The notes below the pieces were generated by a model. That model did no database searches. It saw only the letters and a program-made list of their open reading frames with translations, and was not told the origin of the DNA. 64,000 nt of DNA from Artocarpus heterophyllus (taxonomy: Eukaryota > Streptophyta > Magnoliopsida > Rosales > Moraceae): contig CM046347.1 in assembly GCA_025403435.1 (NCBI GenBank), positions 19,611,507-19,675,506 on the forward strand. The letters run 5' to 3'. Position 1 is the first letter of the stretch. Every line of letters begins with the position of its first letter. Made by a program: the position numbers and the translations under genes. This document shows, piece after piece, positions 1-10,871 of this stretch.

Positions 1-1809
1 CAACAAAGAATAATGCAAACGGATTTGCAATAAATGCCTCTAGTATGTTGAATAAAAAAAAGCATATTGGTCTAAATTAACGTTACTCCCATAAAATAGA
101 GTTATAAGTATAAAAATTTCTAGTTGGTTGAATTAGCAATGTTAATCAAGACGCTAACTATGGTATTAGTAAAAATTATCATGTCGGTTAGGAGATGAAA
201 CCTTTTGTCTAGTCCAAGTGGTGTCCAAATATTTCACATAAACGAAATTAACATATCTAAATCCTAAGCTTATCTTAACTATAATAAAAGAGTGCCTGGA
301 ATTGCATTGTTCAACTGTTAATAGCCGAAAACAATTTGTTTTTTATGCTCCTTTTTCCCTCTTTTTTTTTTTTTCCTCATCCATCATTTCTTTAATACTA
401 TATTTTTTTTTCATTAAACTCATTTAATTTTTTCTTTCTTCATCCCACGTTGATCTACTCCCTTCATTTTCCTACATTATAGCAAAGATGCAAATTTCGC
501 AGAAATTTTAAAAATTTCAATTGAAATTTCAGTTTTTTGAGAAACTTGAAATATCGTTTTAGTATAAAATTAGTTTCAACAGAATATCAAAAAAATATCA
601 ATAAATATTAGTCAAAATATCAAAATCGGAAAAACTGTAGTGTAATTTATGCAAATTTCAGTTGGTGTAGGAGAAATTTCGACAAAATTTCAACGAAATT
701 TTAGTTATATAGGAAAGATTAATTTTCAACTTTTTTTTTATTCCTTTAAATGATTTAACAATGTTTGATACTCTAAATCATTGAGTGTTTGTCTTGTAAG
801 GCACTTTGCAAGATATGTAAGCTATATGTGGCACGCTCATAACTATATATAGCACTATTCAAATAACATGTCATGATGTTCATCGATATTGTTTGAATCA
901 AGATAGAATCTTAACCATATTTAAGCCTTATTGATAACCCTTTTTTTTTGCAAGGTGCAAGCCCAACTCATGTCTCGTAGCATGGCCTAAGGTAAAGTAC
1001 GTGAACCCAAGCCATGTTCTAGGATCCTCCAAATGGGCTATAGTTTGGTAAGCCAAGGAACATGAATGGACCTGTTTTATTTGGTCCAATTAGACTTTCA
1101 ACTCACTTAAGGAGTTTTAAGTCTAATTCGAATTAGAATAAAATGTGTATGGAGGAAATTAGAATGTAATAAAAACCAAGCCTAGGTCCAACACTAGAAA
1201 AGGCCTATTTTTTGGCTCATCTAACGTGTCAGCTCACATGTCACGCCAGCTCACCCGTCGAGCCAACTCACTTACCACGCCAGTCTTCACAGGTCACCTG
1301 TGCTGCAGGGACATGTGACTCCTAGAACCAGAGACAAATTCCCCTCAATCAAGGGCGAGTTAGAGGGAAACCCTACCCCAAGGTCTAAGCCTTGCCCGAA
1401 ATGGCAAGGCAAAGCTCAATAACCCTATGACAGGCCACCCAAAATAGCACTCCTAGGTCGGCTGACTATTAATGCTTTTGACACAACTAGTCTTGTACTG
1501 AAAGAGCAAATTTGAACCTAGAGGGAAAATATCCCGCCACAGGAAGTTGCCACATATGGCTGCTCTCGTAGAACCAGACTTGGAATCACTCCCAATCAAA
1601 TGCTCCAAATAGAAGGGTCCTAACCAAACCAGACCCTTACTTTTTTCTATAAATACCCTCTCTAACACTCTTGAGAGGAGGCTAATGAAACCCATTCTCT
1701 GCAGACCAGCAAGAAAAAAACCTCCATAGCCACCACAACCATCATTTTCCTCGTCATCATCATCACCTTAGGATCTCCATAACCAACATCTAATCTAAGC
1801 TCAAATCAT
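1..1809. other. AT-rich intergenic stretch with LTR-like debris
   Basis: I see no convincing gene here. Bases 480-720 repeat short GAAATTTC-type palindromes. From about 930 to 1800 the base composition changes and the sequence resembles a degraded plant LTR: a TATA-like TATAAATACCC at 1648-1658 is followed by a C-rich leader-like segment. A perfect 10-bp inverted repeat (AATTAGACTT/AAGTCTAATT) lies at 1088-1128. No second LTR, primer site or target duplication is visible, so the retroelement reading is inference. Confidence 0.3.
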
Positions 1810-2345
1810 CTAAGCTCGAGTGATGAGCTCAGGAAGTTCAGGAACAGATTTCTTTAGTGAAAGGATGGCTGCTTTTCCACGCTTCTTCTTGTCAACGATT
1901 ATAGATAAAAGGTTCACACAGGCATGGAAGTAGTTCTTCTTGTAGAGATCCCGCTCTCTGCCTGCCTTTCTACGGCTTTTCTTCTTCCATGACTTGACCT
2001 TGACTTTGTCAGGACTTTTTGAAGTAGCAATGGTTGTTCCTTGAAGCTTCAAAGAAGACCCATCAACAAGAACCCCCACTTTGCTCCTGTCAAGCCTACT
2101 ATAGTGTGGTACTAACATTGACAGCTTTTTCCACTCAGCTGAGTTTTTTGGCAAGTAAACTCAGTAACAACTGAAAGTGGATCCTTGAGTTGACCTCAAT
2201 TCCTCCATCGTTGAATAAGACTCATCCATCTGGGGCAATTGTAATCCTTGAACTACCCACCAGATCTCCAAGAAAGTCCAAGAGAGGCTTTTGGACATAT
2301 AGTTTAGTGCCAGGGTAGATTTGAGGAGATGCCTCCTTATCACCA
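1810..2345 (-). pseudogene. Unrecognised minus-strand coding fragment, broken
   Basis: Read from about 2345 down to 1810, the minus strand encodes two stretches that look like real protein, in different frames. The first (about 2345-2200) includes the segment YPGTKLYVQKPLLDFLGDLV and then meets an in-frame TGA. The second (2154-1810, 114 residues) has a hydrophilic core with a strongly basic patch (KVKSWKKKSRRKAGRERD) and ends at a stop. At least one frameshift and one or two stops separate the pieces, so this looks like a decayed gene or a retained exon pair with lost splice sites. I do not recognise the family and assign no function. It lies downstream of, and on the same strand as, the dead PPR gene. 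Confidence 0.4.
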
Positions 2346-2678
2346 GTGAATGGAAACTGTATTGTCATTAGCTCCTATAACTGTAATAGAAATTTGGGTG
2401 AGAGAAACAAGACGTGCAAATGAACGTTATAATGGCTGTTTCACCTATATAATTACCAGATTAAAATCCAACAGATATATAAGAGAATCGAGAAAAAAAA
2501 TGCGAATAAGTGATCCTAATTCCTAAGGTCTCGGCCCATACACAACTTACTTGCAGGAGTCAAATTTACAAGTAAGGTAGCTCAATCAATCTCTTTCTCA
2601 TAACTTTCTGCAATCAAGAACTGGCAGAAGGAGATTAGAGCTTAGCTTTCGAGTAACATATTTCATAGAGCATATCCA
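2346..2678. other. Spacer between two minus-strand gene relics
   Basis: This stretch separates the unrecognised fragment from the stop codon of the PPR relic. It is AT-rich, and I see no coding or structural signal in it. Confidence 0.4.
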
Positions 2679-3825
2679 TTACCAACAGTTACCACAAGAG
2701 CAAATTCCGTCCTGGAACTTGTGGAATCGTTTCAAATCTCTAATTAGAATGTCTCGCTTTACAATCTTAGACACAAACTTCATGGCAGCATGGCAATCAA
2801 CGCAGATACGTAGATTCTTAATTATACGAATCTGGCTACCGGATGGTGCATTATCAGCCCAAACGCCAGAGCTAACCTTTCGCTATGTAGCCACAAGAGG
2901 CACTCCTTTTCTTCATCCTCCACTTGATGCAGAACTACGCTGCAATTAGGAACAAACCCCGCCCTCTAGGTCTTCATGTTCAACGATTTAAGCGTCCCAC
3001 TAATAAGTTTCATGTCAGGATGGGAATTATCTCCAACAGCGAAATAATGAACTACGCCCTGGTTCTCAATCCAACTAAGGTCTGGTTCCTTCTTTACTCC
3101 TTTCTTTTTCATACTTTTCCTTACAAAAGCCACATTGCTCCACCTCTTTGCATTAGCATACAAGTTTGACAACAACACGTGTGGCATCATCTTGTGGCTC
3201 CATTTCAAACACTCTCTGGGCAGATAATTTTCCAAGTTCAACATTGTTATGAATTACACAAGCCCCGAGCAAAGCATGCCAGACCATTATGCTAGGCTCG
3301 AACGGCATTTCCTCAATCAATTTCATAGCTTTATTGAGCTAACGTAATCTCCCAAAAAGGCCAATCATGCAAGTGTAGTGTTCCATACATGGCTTAATTC
3401 CATAGTCTTTGCTCATGGAATTAAAGCAAGCTTGTCCATGCTCCAATAGTCCTGCGTGGCTACATCCCAGACGTGGTGCATAAATCAAGCAATGCAAGAC
3501 CAACAAACTGATCCACCTCATAACACGATTTTATAACAAGCACATGAATGTTCTTTCCCGCATTTAAGGACCCTAGACCGAGGCAAGCCTTAAGAACAGA
3601 AGTAAACGTAAAGTTGTTGGGCTTAAACCCAACCGTCCTCATCCGATGGAAGAGTTCGAATGCCTCCTTGAAACAATCATTCTCAGTGTAACAAGCAGTA
3701 ATTCCAGGATAAGAAACCACATCCTTATAAACAATCGTGTCAAAAACATGTCTAACCATATCAAGACATCCACAAACAGTGCAAGCATCAATAAGAGCTG
3801 ACCCAACAAAGGCATCAGAGTCATA
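2679..3825 (-). pseudogene. PPR-DYW protein relic, 3' part
   Basis: This is the downstream part of a pentatricopeptide-repeat gene on the minus strand; such proteins bind organellar RNA and often direct C-to-U editing. From 3825 down come PPR units (ALIDAC, ITACYTENDCFKEAFELFHRM, FTSVLKACLGLGSLNAGK), then an abrupt jump near 3465 to a late unit (GCSHAGLLEHG, EHYTCMIGLFGRL). Next are the E region (LSNLYANAKRWSNVAFVRKS, GVKKEPDLSWIE) and a DYW-like tail with [12 protein letters not shown], ending CSCGNCW at a TAA at 2679-2681 instead of the usual DYW. Frameshifts near 3240, 2960 and 2830 and a TAG at 3341-3343 break the frame. Several middle repeats are missing, so an internal deletion is inferred. 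The architecture resembles Arabidopsis At5g13230-type proteins, by memory of the family only. Confidence 0.85.
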
Positions 3826-4313
3826 TGTTGGAAAATAATTTTTCATGTGGGCCTACATATGTAATTAAATGTGTTGTTAAATGCTATTTTAAGGTAAAGC
3901 CTAAATTAAAATGATATAATTAAGATAAAGTTAAAAGGCTTTTTGGGTATTAAAATAATGTATGGGTTGTTATTATTATTAATATTATATGTGTAGATAC
4001 AATTTGTAATTTTCAAATTTTATGATGGACAAAACTAAAAATAGACTAAAATAACTAAAGTTATTTATTTTGGTTATGGTCCTCAATCCATATGTACGTA
4101 TCTTTTCATTCATAAAGTTTACAAACATCCTGCTTCTCTGAAATCTCATCTTCATTGAAGTTTCAAAAGGAATACATATTGGATTGGAAGATAATAACCC
4201 ACAACAATCCAAGATCATAAATCAAGGTACGCTTTCGCAATTTAGAATTATTCCTCTCAATGATTTAACATGAACGATCTTGGCAGAATTTTGGTTTGAT
4301 TTGGTTCTCAACA
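3826..4313 (+). repeat. 5' LTR of copia element
   Basis: This 488-bp LTR begins TGTTGGAAAAT and ends CTCAACA. It aligns along its length with 10339-10871. Visible substitutions and small gaps between the copies, together with the broken coding region, indicate an old insertion. Confidence 0.93.
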
Positions 4314-4315
4314 AG

Positions 4316-4327
4316 TGGCATCAGAGC
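4316..4327 (+). other. Primer binding site, tRNA-Met type
   Basis: TGGCATCAGAGC starts two bases after the 5' LTR and differs by one base from the common plant initiator tRNA-Met complement TGGTATCAGAGC. It primes minus-strand DNA synthesis in this class of element. Confidence 0.85.
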
Positions 4328-5029
4328 GGTTTCATGTTGAATCATTGAGAAATATTTTCTCAAATTTTTGGTTGAGTTTTCGGTTGATTAAAGATTCGGT
4401 TCATAATTGCTTAGGCTTTGGTATTTGTTAAGTATGGATTCATTAATATGTATACGTGTATGTACATCTGTGGAATTAATTATGGTTGCTGTGGAATTAA
4501 TTGTTGACTCTATTTTTTTTCCCTTCTTTCGAGTAATGGCTGCAATTAAAAAAAAAACACAAAGTCACAGTTAATTTAATATGCAAAACGATTTGGAAAT
4601 CGTTTCTAAAGGCATTCAGTAACCCATGGGATTACCGACGGCAATCTCACTGTCGCCGGCAAGGAACTCCGACCAAGACCCTCAGGCCTCACCGGAAAAG
4701 GAAAGACACGGCCTCTGGCGGTGGTGATGCAAGGAAACAGAGGCCAAAAGCAGCTGTTCAGCCGGCCCTGCTGAGTTATGCCAAAGGAGGAAAGAGGGCG
4801 GCTATTCTTGGGTTTTGCCGACGGCTTGCTGTTTTGTCGCCTGCGCCGGTGCTCTCTGGGTGCAGCCGTGACGTCCTGCCGGCGAGCAGAGCCTCGGTTG
4901 CCCTGCGCAGTATCTTTGGTGGTTGGCTCCCAACCGCCTGGCCTCGATTACCAAGGGTCGTGAACCCCCTAGGAAGAAAATGCATTCTGGGCTGAAGCCC
5001 AGAATTGCATCAATTTACATGGGCCACAG

Positions 5030-5210
5030 AGGCCTATGACCAACGTGAGACCCAGGGGCTCAACCCCTGGGTGACCAGCACCAAAAAAAAAAAAAAGGGA
5101 GAGGTTGTTTTGTTACACGGGCCCAAGAAGCCCATGAAGGCCCGTGACCGGCTAGGAACCCAGGGGCTCAACCCCTGGGTGACCCGAAACCAAAAAAAAA
5201 AAAAAAAAAA
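5030..5210 (+). repeat. Duplicated hairpin plus A-tract unit
   Basis: Two related units of about 110 bp each contain the perfect inverted repeat ACCCAGGGG-CTCAA-CCCCTGGGT (5050-5072 and 5158-5180), flanked by 'GAxGCCCATGA'-like sequence upstream and a run of A downstream (about 5083-5096 and 5191-5210). The 9-bp arms and 5-nt loop are identical in both copies, while the sequence around them has diverged. Confidence 0.8.
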
Positions 5211-5292
5211 AGAAGAAGGGGGGCTGGAATGGATCCGGGTTGGGTTAACCTGACCCGGTCCACAAGCCGATCCATACTTTGACCCGGTCATG

Positions 5293-5340
5293 GTCAATGG
5301 TCAAACATTGACTTTGACTGTTGACTTTGACATGGTTGAC
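5293..5340 (+). promoter_or_regulatory. W-box (TTGAC) cluster in copia leader
   Basis: Four direct TTGAC cores (5308-5312, 5314-5318, 5321-5325, 5327-5331), a fifth at 5336-5340 and two inverted cores GTCAA (5293-5297, 5300-5304) fall within 48 bp. TTGAC is the core of WRKY-factor binding sites, which act in defence and stress transcription. It is unproven that the cluster drives or modulates this element, since it lies downstream of the LTR promoter. Confidence 0.5.
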
Positions 5341-5858
5341 TTTTTTACCACAATTTTTTTTGGGGTCAATTTTTGGGTGCAACTTTAAATTCAAATTGTG
5401 ATTTTAGATTATTAATATTATCAAATTAATCAACTGAACCAATAAGCTACCAAAGTAGCCTCCTTTATGGATGTTAATTAATTTGTGATATTAAGATGGT
5501 TGTGTGAATTTAATTCATGCGAATATTAATCGGCCCAAAGGAAGCTTAATATTTGGCCGAATTAAATTTATACCTGTGGTGATAAATATGTAACAATTAT
5601 ATGGTTATTTTTGGCATACAAATAATAAGTAGATCTAAAGATTAGCTTATTATTTGATATGATTTATTGTTAATATTTGATCACTACACCAAGAATACCA
5701 CTTACAAGTTAATATGTTTGTCCAAAGACTAAATATTAATGTTGTTACAGGTTTCTTGTGATGGGATTAATCATTGTTTGAATTTTATTGGTTGTTTTAT
5801 ATGAAGTCTTATGTGAATATGTGATTTTATTCTTTGTTCAGCTATAGCATCATCTTCC

Positions 5859-6625
5859 TTGATATCTGCAAGTGTTAATTCCATTCCTATGCTGAATGGG
5901 ACTAACTTTAAGGACTTGAAAGAGAATGTGTTGATCGTTGTCGGTTGCCTAGATCTGGACTTAGCCATAAGGGTTGAACGTCCCACTATTATGGATTCTA
6001 ATTCCACTGAGGATAAAAAGGAACTTGAAAAATGGGATTGTTCTAACAAAATGAGTCTGATGATCATTAAGAGAGGCATTCTAGAAGTCTTCAGGGGCAC
6101 TGTGCCTGATGAGGTCACAACAGCCAAGGGTTTCCTTGAGGCCATTGAGAAATGCTTTGCAAAGAATGATAAGGCTAAAACAAGTACGCTTTTGGCGAGC
6201 CTGATTTCAATGAGGTACAAAGCAAAAGGAAACATAAGGGAGTACATTATGGAGATGTCTCATCTGGCTTCAAGATTAAAGACACTAGATCCGGAAATTT
6301 TTGAAGACCTTCTAGTGCATCTTGTCTTGATTTCTCTTCCTACACAATCCAGCCAATTCAAGATCAGATACAACTGCCAAAAAGAGAAATGGACTCTTAA
6401 TGAGTTAATTTCTTATTGTGCGCAAGAGGAAGAAAGACTGAAGCAAGAGAAGACCGAAAGTACTCACTTGGCTAGCACCTCTAAGGACAAGAAGAAGAAA
6501 AGAAAGAAAAGTAATGAAGCTGCTAAGATCCAGCACAAAAGAAACAACATAATGATAAGGATAAAAATCATAGTTGTTTCTTCTATGGTAAACCTGGACA
6601 CATGAAGTAGGTCTGCACCAAGTAT
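5859..6625 (+). pseudogene. copia gag relic
   Basis: The 248-residue reading frame begins around MISASVNSIPMLNGTNFKD, the usual start of plant copia gag, whose product forms the capsid that packages the RNA. A typical middle section follows (SHLASRLKTLDPEIFEDLLVH, YNCQKEKWTLNELISYC), then a Lys-rich stretch. The frame shifts at about 6530-6565. The zinc knuckle then appears in the pol frame as CFFYGKPGHMK followed by a TAG (6608), so one knuckle cysteine is replaced by Tyr and the motif is cut. The conserved Trp of the NGTNFKDW motif is Leu. Confidence 0.85.
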
Positions 6626-6661
6626 CATGCTTGGTGTGCAAAGAAAGGTAAGCTTCTCAAT

Positions 6662-7948
6662 TTGGCTTGTTCTGAGGTTAATTTAACTTCAGTACCAAGA
6701 CACACTTGGTGGATTGATTTAGGTGCCACTACTCACATAAGTGTGTCTATGCAGGGTTGTCTGAGCTACCGAAAGCTAATTGATGCTGAAAGATTCATCT
6801 ATGTAGGAGATGGCAAATCGGTAGAAGTTGAAGCAATAGGGCATTTTAGGTTTTTGTTAAGTTCTGGTTATTATTTGGATTTGAAAGACACTTTTGTTGT
6901 ACCTTCATTTAGGCGGAATTTAATTTCTATTTCTGCTTTGGACAAATCTAAATACTACTGTTCATTTGGAAATAGTCAGTTTAGTCTTTCTTTAAATTCA
7001 AATGTTGTTGGTATCGGTTCTTTATCATTTCAAGATAACCTATATTTGCTTAATATAGTTGCTTCTTATAATGAAACCTTGCATATTAGTTCTCGTGGCA
7101 TAAAATGTAAATTAACCGATGAGAATTCTGTTGTATTATGGCATAAGCGATTGGGACATATTTCAAGGAAAAGGATGGAAAGACTTGTGTCAAATGGAAT
7201 TCTTAATTCCCTTAATTTTACAAATTTTGAAACCTGTGTTAATTGTATTAAAGGGAAACAGACAAACAAAAGGAAATTAGGTGCCAATAGAGCTACGGAT
7301 GTCTTAGAATTGATACATACAGACATTTGTGGACCATTTCCTATGGCTTCATGGAATGGTCAACAATATTTTGTATCGTTCATAGACGATTACTCCCGGT
7401 ATGGCTACCTATATCTTATACATGAGAAGTCACAGACTTTGGACGTGTTCAAATCATTTAAGGCTGAGGTTGAGCTTCAACTTAGTAAAAGAATTAAGGG
7501 CGTTAGATCTGACCATGATGGTGAGTACTATGGCAGATATGACAGATCAGGTGAAAAACGTCCAGGACCTTTTGCTCAATTCCTAGAGGAATGCGGGATA
7601 GTCCCTCAATATACCATGCCAGGTTCACCTAGCATGAATGGTGTAGCCGAGAGATGAAACCGGACACTTAAGGCCATGGTGAGGAGTATGATTTGTCATT
7701 CCACCTTACTTGAATCCCTCTGGGGTGAAGCACTCAAGACTACAGCTTACATCCTCAACAGAATACCAACAAATGCAACAACCAAAACACCTTATGAGCT
7801 TTGGACTGGCAAAAGGCCTAGTCTGAAGCATTTACATACTTGGGGTTGTCCAGCAAAAGCAAGGTCTCATAGGTTCAATGAAAAGAAATTGGACTCCAAG
7901 ACAGTGAGCTGCTATTTCATTGGTTACTCTAAACAGTCAAGGGGTTAA
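6662..7948 (+). pseudogene. copia protease-integrase relic
   Basis: The aspartic protease signature reads WWIDLGATTH, where a D-S/T-G-A triad is expected, so the residue after the catalytic Asp is Leu. The pre-integrase HHCC-type region follows (LWHKRLGHISRKRM, CVNCIKGKQTNKRK). The integrase core shows the first Asp (HTDICGPF), the second Asp (VRSDHDGEYY, usually DRGGE) and the catalytic Glu region (PGSPSMNGVAER), where a TGA at 7655-7657 follows directly. The fold continues with [19 protein letters not shown] and ends at TAA 7946. Integrase inserts the cDNA copy; this one is inactive. Confidence 0.9.
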
Positions 7949-8242
7949 AAATTTTATGATCCCACTACTAAGGCTATTTTTGAGACGGGAATTGCAACAT
8001 TCTTTGAGGATGTTGAGTTTGGGGGGAGAAATAAGGTTAGAGACTTTGTCTTTGAGGATGAATTTGATCCTGTTCCTTTTGTATAAGAGGGATTGGTTCC
8101 TATTCACACAATTGCTTTTGATAATGTTCAGGCTTCTATCCCTAACATTGATCAAGTTGCATATCAAGAACAACCAGACATAGTCGTTCAACCTCTTAAG
8201 GTACAAACTCAACAACCTCAAGAACCAGAACCTTAGGAACTT

Positions 8243-9229
8243 GTGCCATTAAGGAGATCCACTAGAGAGAAGAGAAACGCTATTCCGGATGATTACATAG
8301 TATTTCTCCAAGAACATGAGGAAAGTGTTGGATTGATGGATGATGATCCGATCAATGTTCGTCAAGCCATGCATAGTTCGAACTCTCAAAAGTGGATGGA
8401 TGCCATGAAAGATGAGATAAAATCTATGAAAGACAATGACGTTTGGGATCTCATTCCATTGCTTGAAGGTGCGAAGCCCATTGGTTGTAAATGGATATTT
8501 AAAACCAAGAGGGATTCGAAGGGTGATGTAGAGCGATATAAGGCCCATCTTGTCGCTAAAGGCTTTACTCAAAAGGAAGGCATTGATTATAGAGAGACTT
8601 TCTCTCTGGTTTCAACGAAAGACTCTTTTAGGACAATTATGGCACTTGTAGCGCATTTTGATCTTGAGCTACATCAGATGGATGTTAAGACGGCGTTTCT
8701 AAATGGTGACATCGATGAAACGATCTATATGGTGCAGCCAGAAAACTTTGAGTTGGGAGACCCAAAGAAAATGGTTTGCAAATTAGAAAAATCCATCTAT
8801 GGGCTTAAGCAAGCTCCTCGTCAATGGTATTACAAATTTCATCAAGTGATAGTCTCGTTCGGTTTCAAGATGAACACTGTAGATGACTGTATATACCATA
8901 AGTTCAGTGGAAGTAAGTGTATTCTCCTAGTATTGTATGCTGACAATATACTGCTTGCCACTAATGATATAGGCTTATTGCACAAAACCAAGAGATTTCT
9001 ATCAAAGAAATTTGAAATTAAAGATCTTGGTGAAGCCTCTTTTATGTTAGGAATTAAAATACACTGAGATCACTCTCGGGGCATACTTGGGTTATCACAA
9101 AAGAGCTATATCGAAAAGGTACTTAAAAGATTTGGCATGTAGGATTGTAAACTAGGAGATACCCCTGTGGCTAAATGAGATAAGTTCAGTTTAAGTCAGT
9201 GTCCTAAGAACGACCTTGAGGTTAAGGAA
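8243..9229 (+). pseudogene. copia reverse transcriptase relic
   Basis: RVT_2-type reverse transcriptase runs in the pol frame from LRRSTREKRNAIPDD through KWIFKTKRDSKGDVERYKAH, QMDVKTAFLNGDI and YGLKQAPRQWYYKF. The catalytic YVDD box reads YADN, so one of the two metal-binding aspartates is lost. Stops at 9065, 9140 and 9176 break the part after FMLGIKIH. The enzyme would copy element RNA into DNA; this copy is dead. Confidence 0.92.
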
Positions 9230-9943
9230 ATGAAAAATATGCCATATGCATCAGCTGTTGGGAGTCTAACGTATGCTCAAATTTGTACTCGTCCAGATAT
9301 AGCATACATTGTTGGATTGTTGGGCAGATATTTGAATAACCCTGGAATGGATCATTGGAAAGTAGCTAAACAGGTAATGCGATATTTACAGAGAACAAAA
9401 GATCACATGGTTACATATAGAAGGTTAGACCAACTCGAGATCATTGGTTATTCGGATTCAGATTTTGCTGGATGTCAAGATAGTCGTCGATCTACTTCAG
9501 GCTATATTTATTTGCTTGCTGGAGGAGCTATTTCTTGGAGGAATGCCAAGCAATCACTCATAGCTTCTGCCATTATGGAGGCAGAATTTATAGCATGTTA
9601 TGAGGCATCCAATCATGGAATATGGCTGCGAAACTTTGTCATTGGGCTGCGGATTGTGAAAAGTATAGAAAGACCACTTAAGTTGTTTTGTGACAATAAA
9701 TCTGCAGTCTTATATTCCAACAACAACAGGAGCTCTTCAAAGTCAAAGCATATAAAGATTAAGTTTCTTGTTGTTAAAGAAAGAGTTCAGAGTGGTCAGG
9801 TGTCTATAGAGCATATTGGTACGAACTCCATGATTGCAGATCCGCCTACAAAAGGGCTTCCACCCAAGGTCTTTCGTGAGCACACTGCTTATATGGGTGT
9901 TCAGTTACTTGATGATATGCAGTTTTGTGGGAGTTTGTATTAG
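9230..9943 (+). pseudogene. copia RNase H relic
   Basis: The 237-residue frame begins MPYASAVGSLTYAQICTRPD and carries the copia RNase H landmarks: YSDSDFAGCQDSRRSTSGY, SLIASAIMEAEFIACYEA, FCDNKSAVLYSNN, KHIKIKFLVVKERVQSG and the terminal ADPPTKGLPPKVF. RNase H removes the RNA strand during cDNA synthesis. The domain is nearly intact, but it is disconnected from the rest of pol by upstream stops. Confidence 0.92.
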
Positions 9944-10327
9944 AATGCTACTTTTGTTTATATATAGACATTGTGTGTTTGTATATGTTTTCTGCAGAAA
10001 TAAAGAATACAGTTTACTTACACTCTGATTTTGGTACGGTCTTGATCTCATTCAGGTATAAGGTTGGACCAGTTGGAAATAAACATGTTTAGATCACTTT
10101 GCATGTAATTTTCATACTACACATCCATACTTGATCTATGTCATTTGGCTATATCGATATGTGTGATCATTGATGGGTCTAGTCATATTATATTTGTGAC
10201 AAAGACCGCTTTGGTTCTATGTTGATATGATCAATGGACGAGATTGTTCAGTAATACCCTTATGTGTGATAGCAGAGGTTGAGCTCACTAAGGTTAACAC
10301 ATTTTTGCAAAGAAACATATGTGGCCC

Positions 10328-10338
10328 AAGTGGGAGAT
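10328..10338 (+). other. Polypurine tract of copia element
   Basis: AAGTGGGAGAT directly precedes the 3' LTR and has the usual copia polypurine-tract form, the primer for plus-strand DNA. Confidence 0.8.
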
Positions 10339-10871
10339 TGTTGGAAAATAATTTTTCATGTGGGCCTACATATGTAATTACATATGTTGTTAAATGCTAT
10401 CTTAAGATAAAGCCTAAATTAAAGTGATATAATTAAGATAAAGTTAAAAGGCTTTTTGGGGTATTAAAATAATGTATGGATCATTATTGTTATTAATATT
10501 ATATGTGTAGATACAATTTGTAATTTCCAGATTTTATGATAGACAAAACTGAAAATACACTAAAATAACTAAAGTTATTTATTCTGGTAAAACTGAAAAT
10601 ACACTAAAATAACTAAAGTTATTTATTCTGGTTATGGTTCCCAATCCATACGTACATATCTTTTTATTCAAAAAGTTTACAGACATCCTGCTTCTCTGAA
10701 ATCTCATCTTCATTGAAGTTTCAAAAGGAATACGTATTGGATTGGAAGATAATAACCTACAACAATCCAAGATCATGAATCAATGTACGCTTCCGTAATT
10801 TAGAATTATTCCTCTCAATAATTTAACATGAATGATCTTGACAGAATTTTGGTTTAATTTGGTTACTAACA
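10339..10871 (+). repeat. 3' LTR of copia element, with internal duplication
   Basis: This 533-bp LTR begins TGTTGGAAAAT and ends ACTAACA. It is 45 bp longer than the 5' LTR, mostly because of a 44-bp perfect tandem duplication (10545-10588 and 10589-10632) that the 5' copy lacks. Confidence 0.92.

Larger units (their letters stand above)
4328..5858 (+). other. Long leader of copia element with hairpins and W-box cluster
   Basis: About 1.5 kb separates the primer site from gag and shows no long sense ORF. It holds a GC-rich section (4620-5000), two copies of a hairpin followed by A-tracts (about 5030-5210), a cluster of TTGAC motifs (5293-5340) and then AT-rich DNA. A pyrimidine-rich stretch ending in CAG just before gag (about 5835-5841) could be a splice acceptor, which I infer only from its appearance. 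Confidence 0.6.
3826..10871 (+). mobile_element. Ty1/copia LTR retrotransposon, complete but degenerate
   Basis: A 7046-bp element with TG...CA termini is flanked by a perfect 5-bp target duplication TCATA (3821-3825 and 10872-10876). The order is 5' LTR, tRNA-Met primer site, a long 1.5-kb leader, gag, protease, integrase, reverse transcriptase, RNase H, polypurine tract and 3' LTR. Integrase before reverse transcriptase identifies copia. From the zinc knuckle onward the coding sequence holds one frame interrupted by stops at 6608, 7655, 7946, 8084, 8234, 9065, 9140 and 9176, so the copy cannot make its own proteins. It sits in plus orientation inside a minus-strand PPR exon. Confidence 0.95.

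Noticed and set aside
1453..1695. An 80-codon minus-strand ORF
   Set aside because: It crosses the TATA-like and leader-like part of the LTR-like debris and shows no protein family features.
4316..4327. A possible tRNA gene at the TGG(T/C)ATCAGAGC sites (also 41205 and 62806)
   Set aside because: Only the primer-complementary 12 bases are present next to LTRs; there is no cloverleaf. I found no complete tRNA or rRNA gene in the window.
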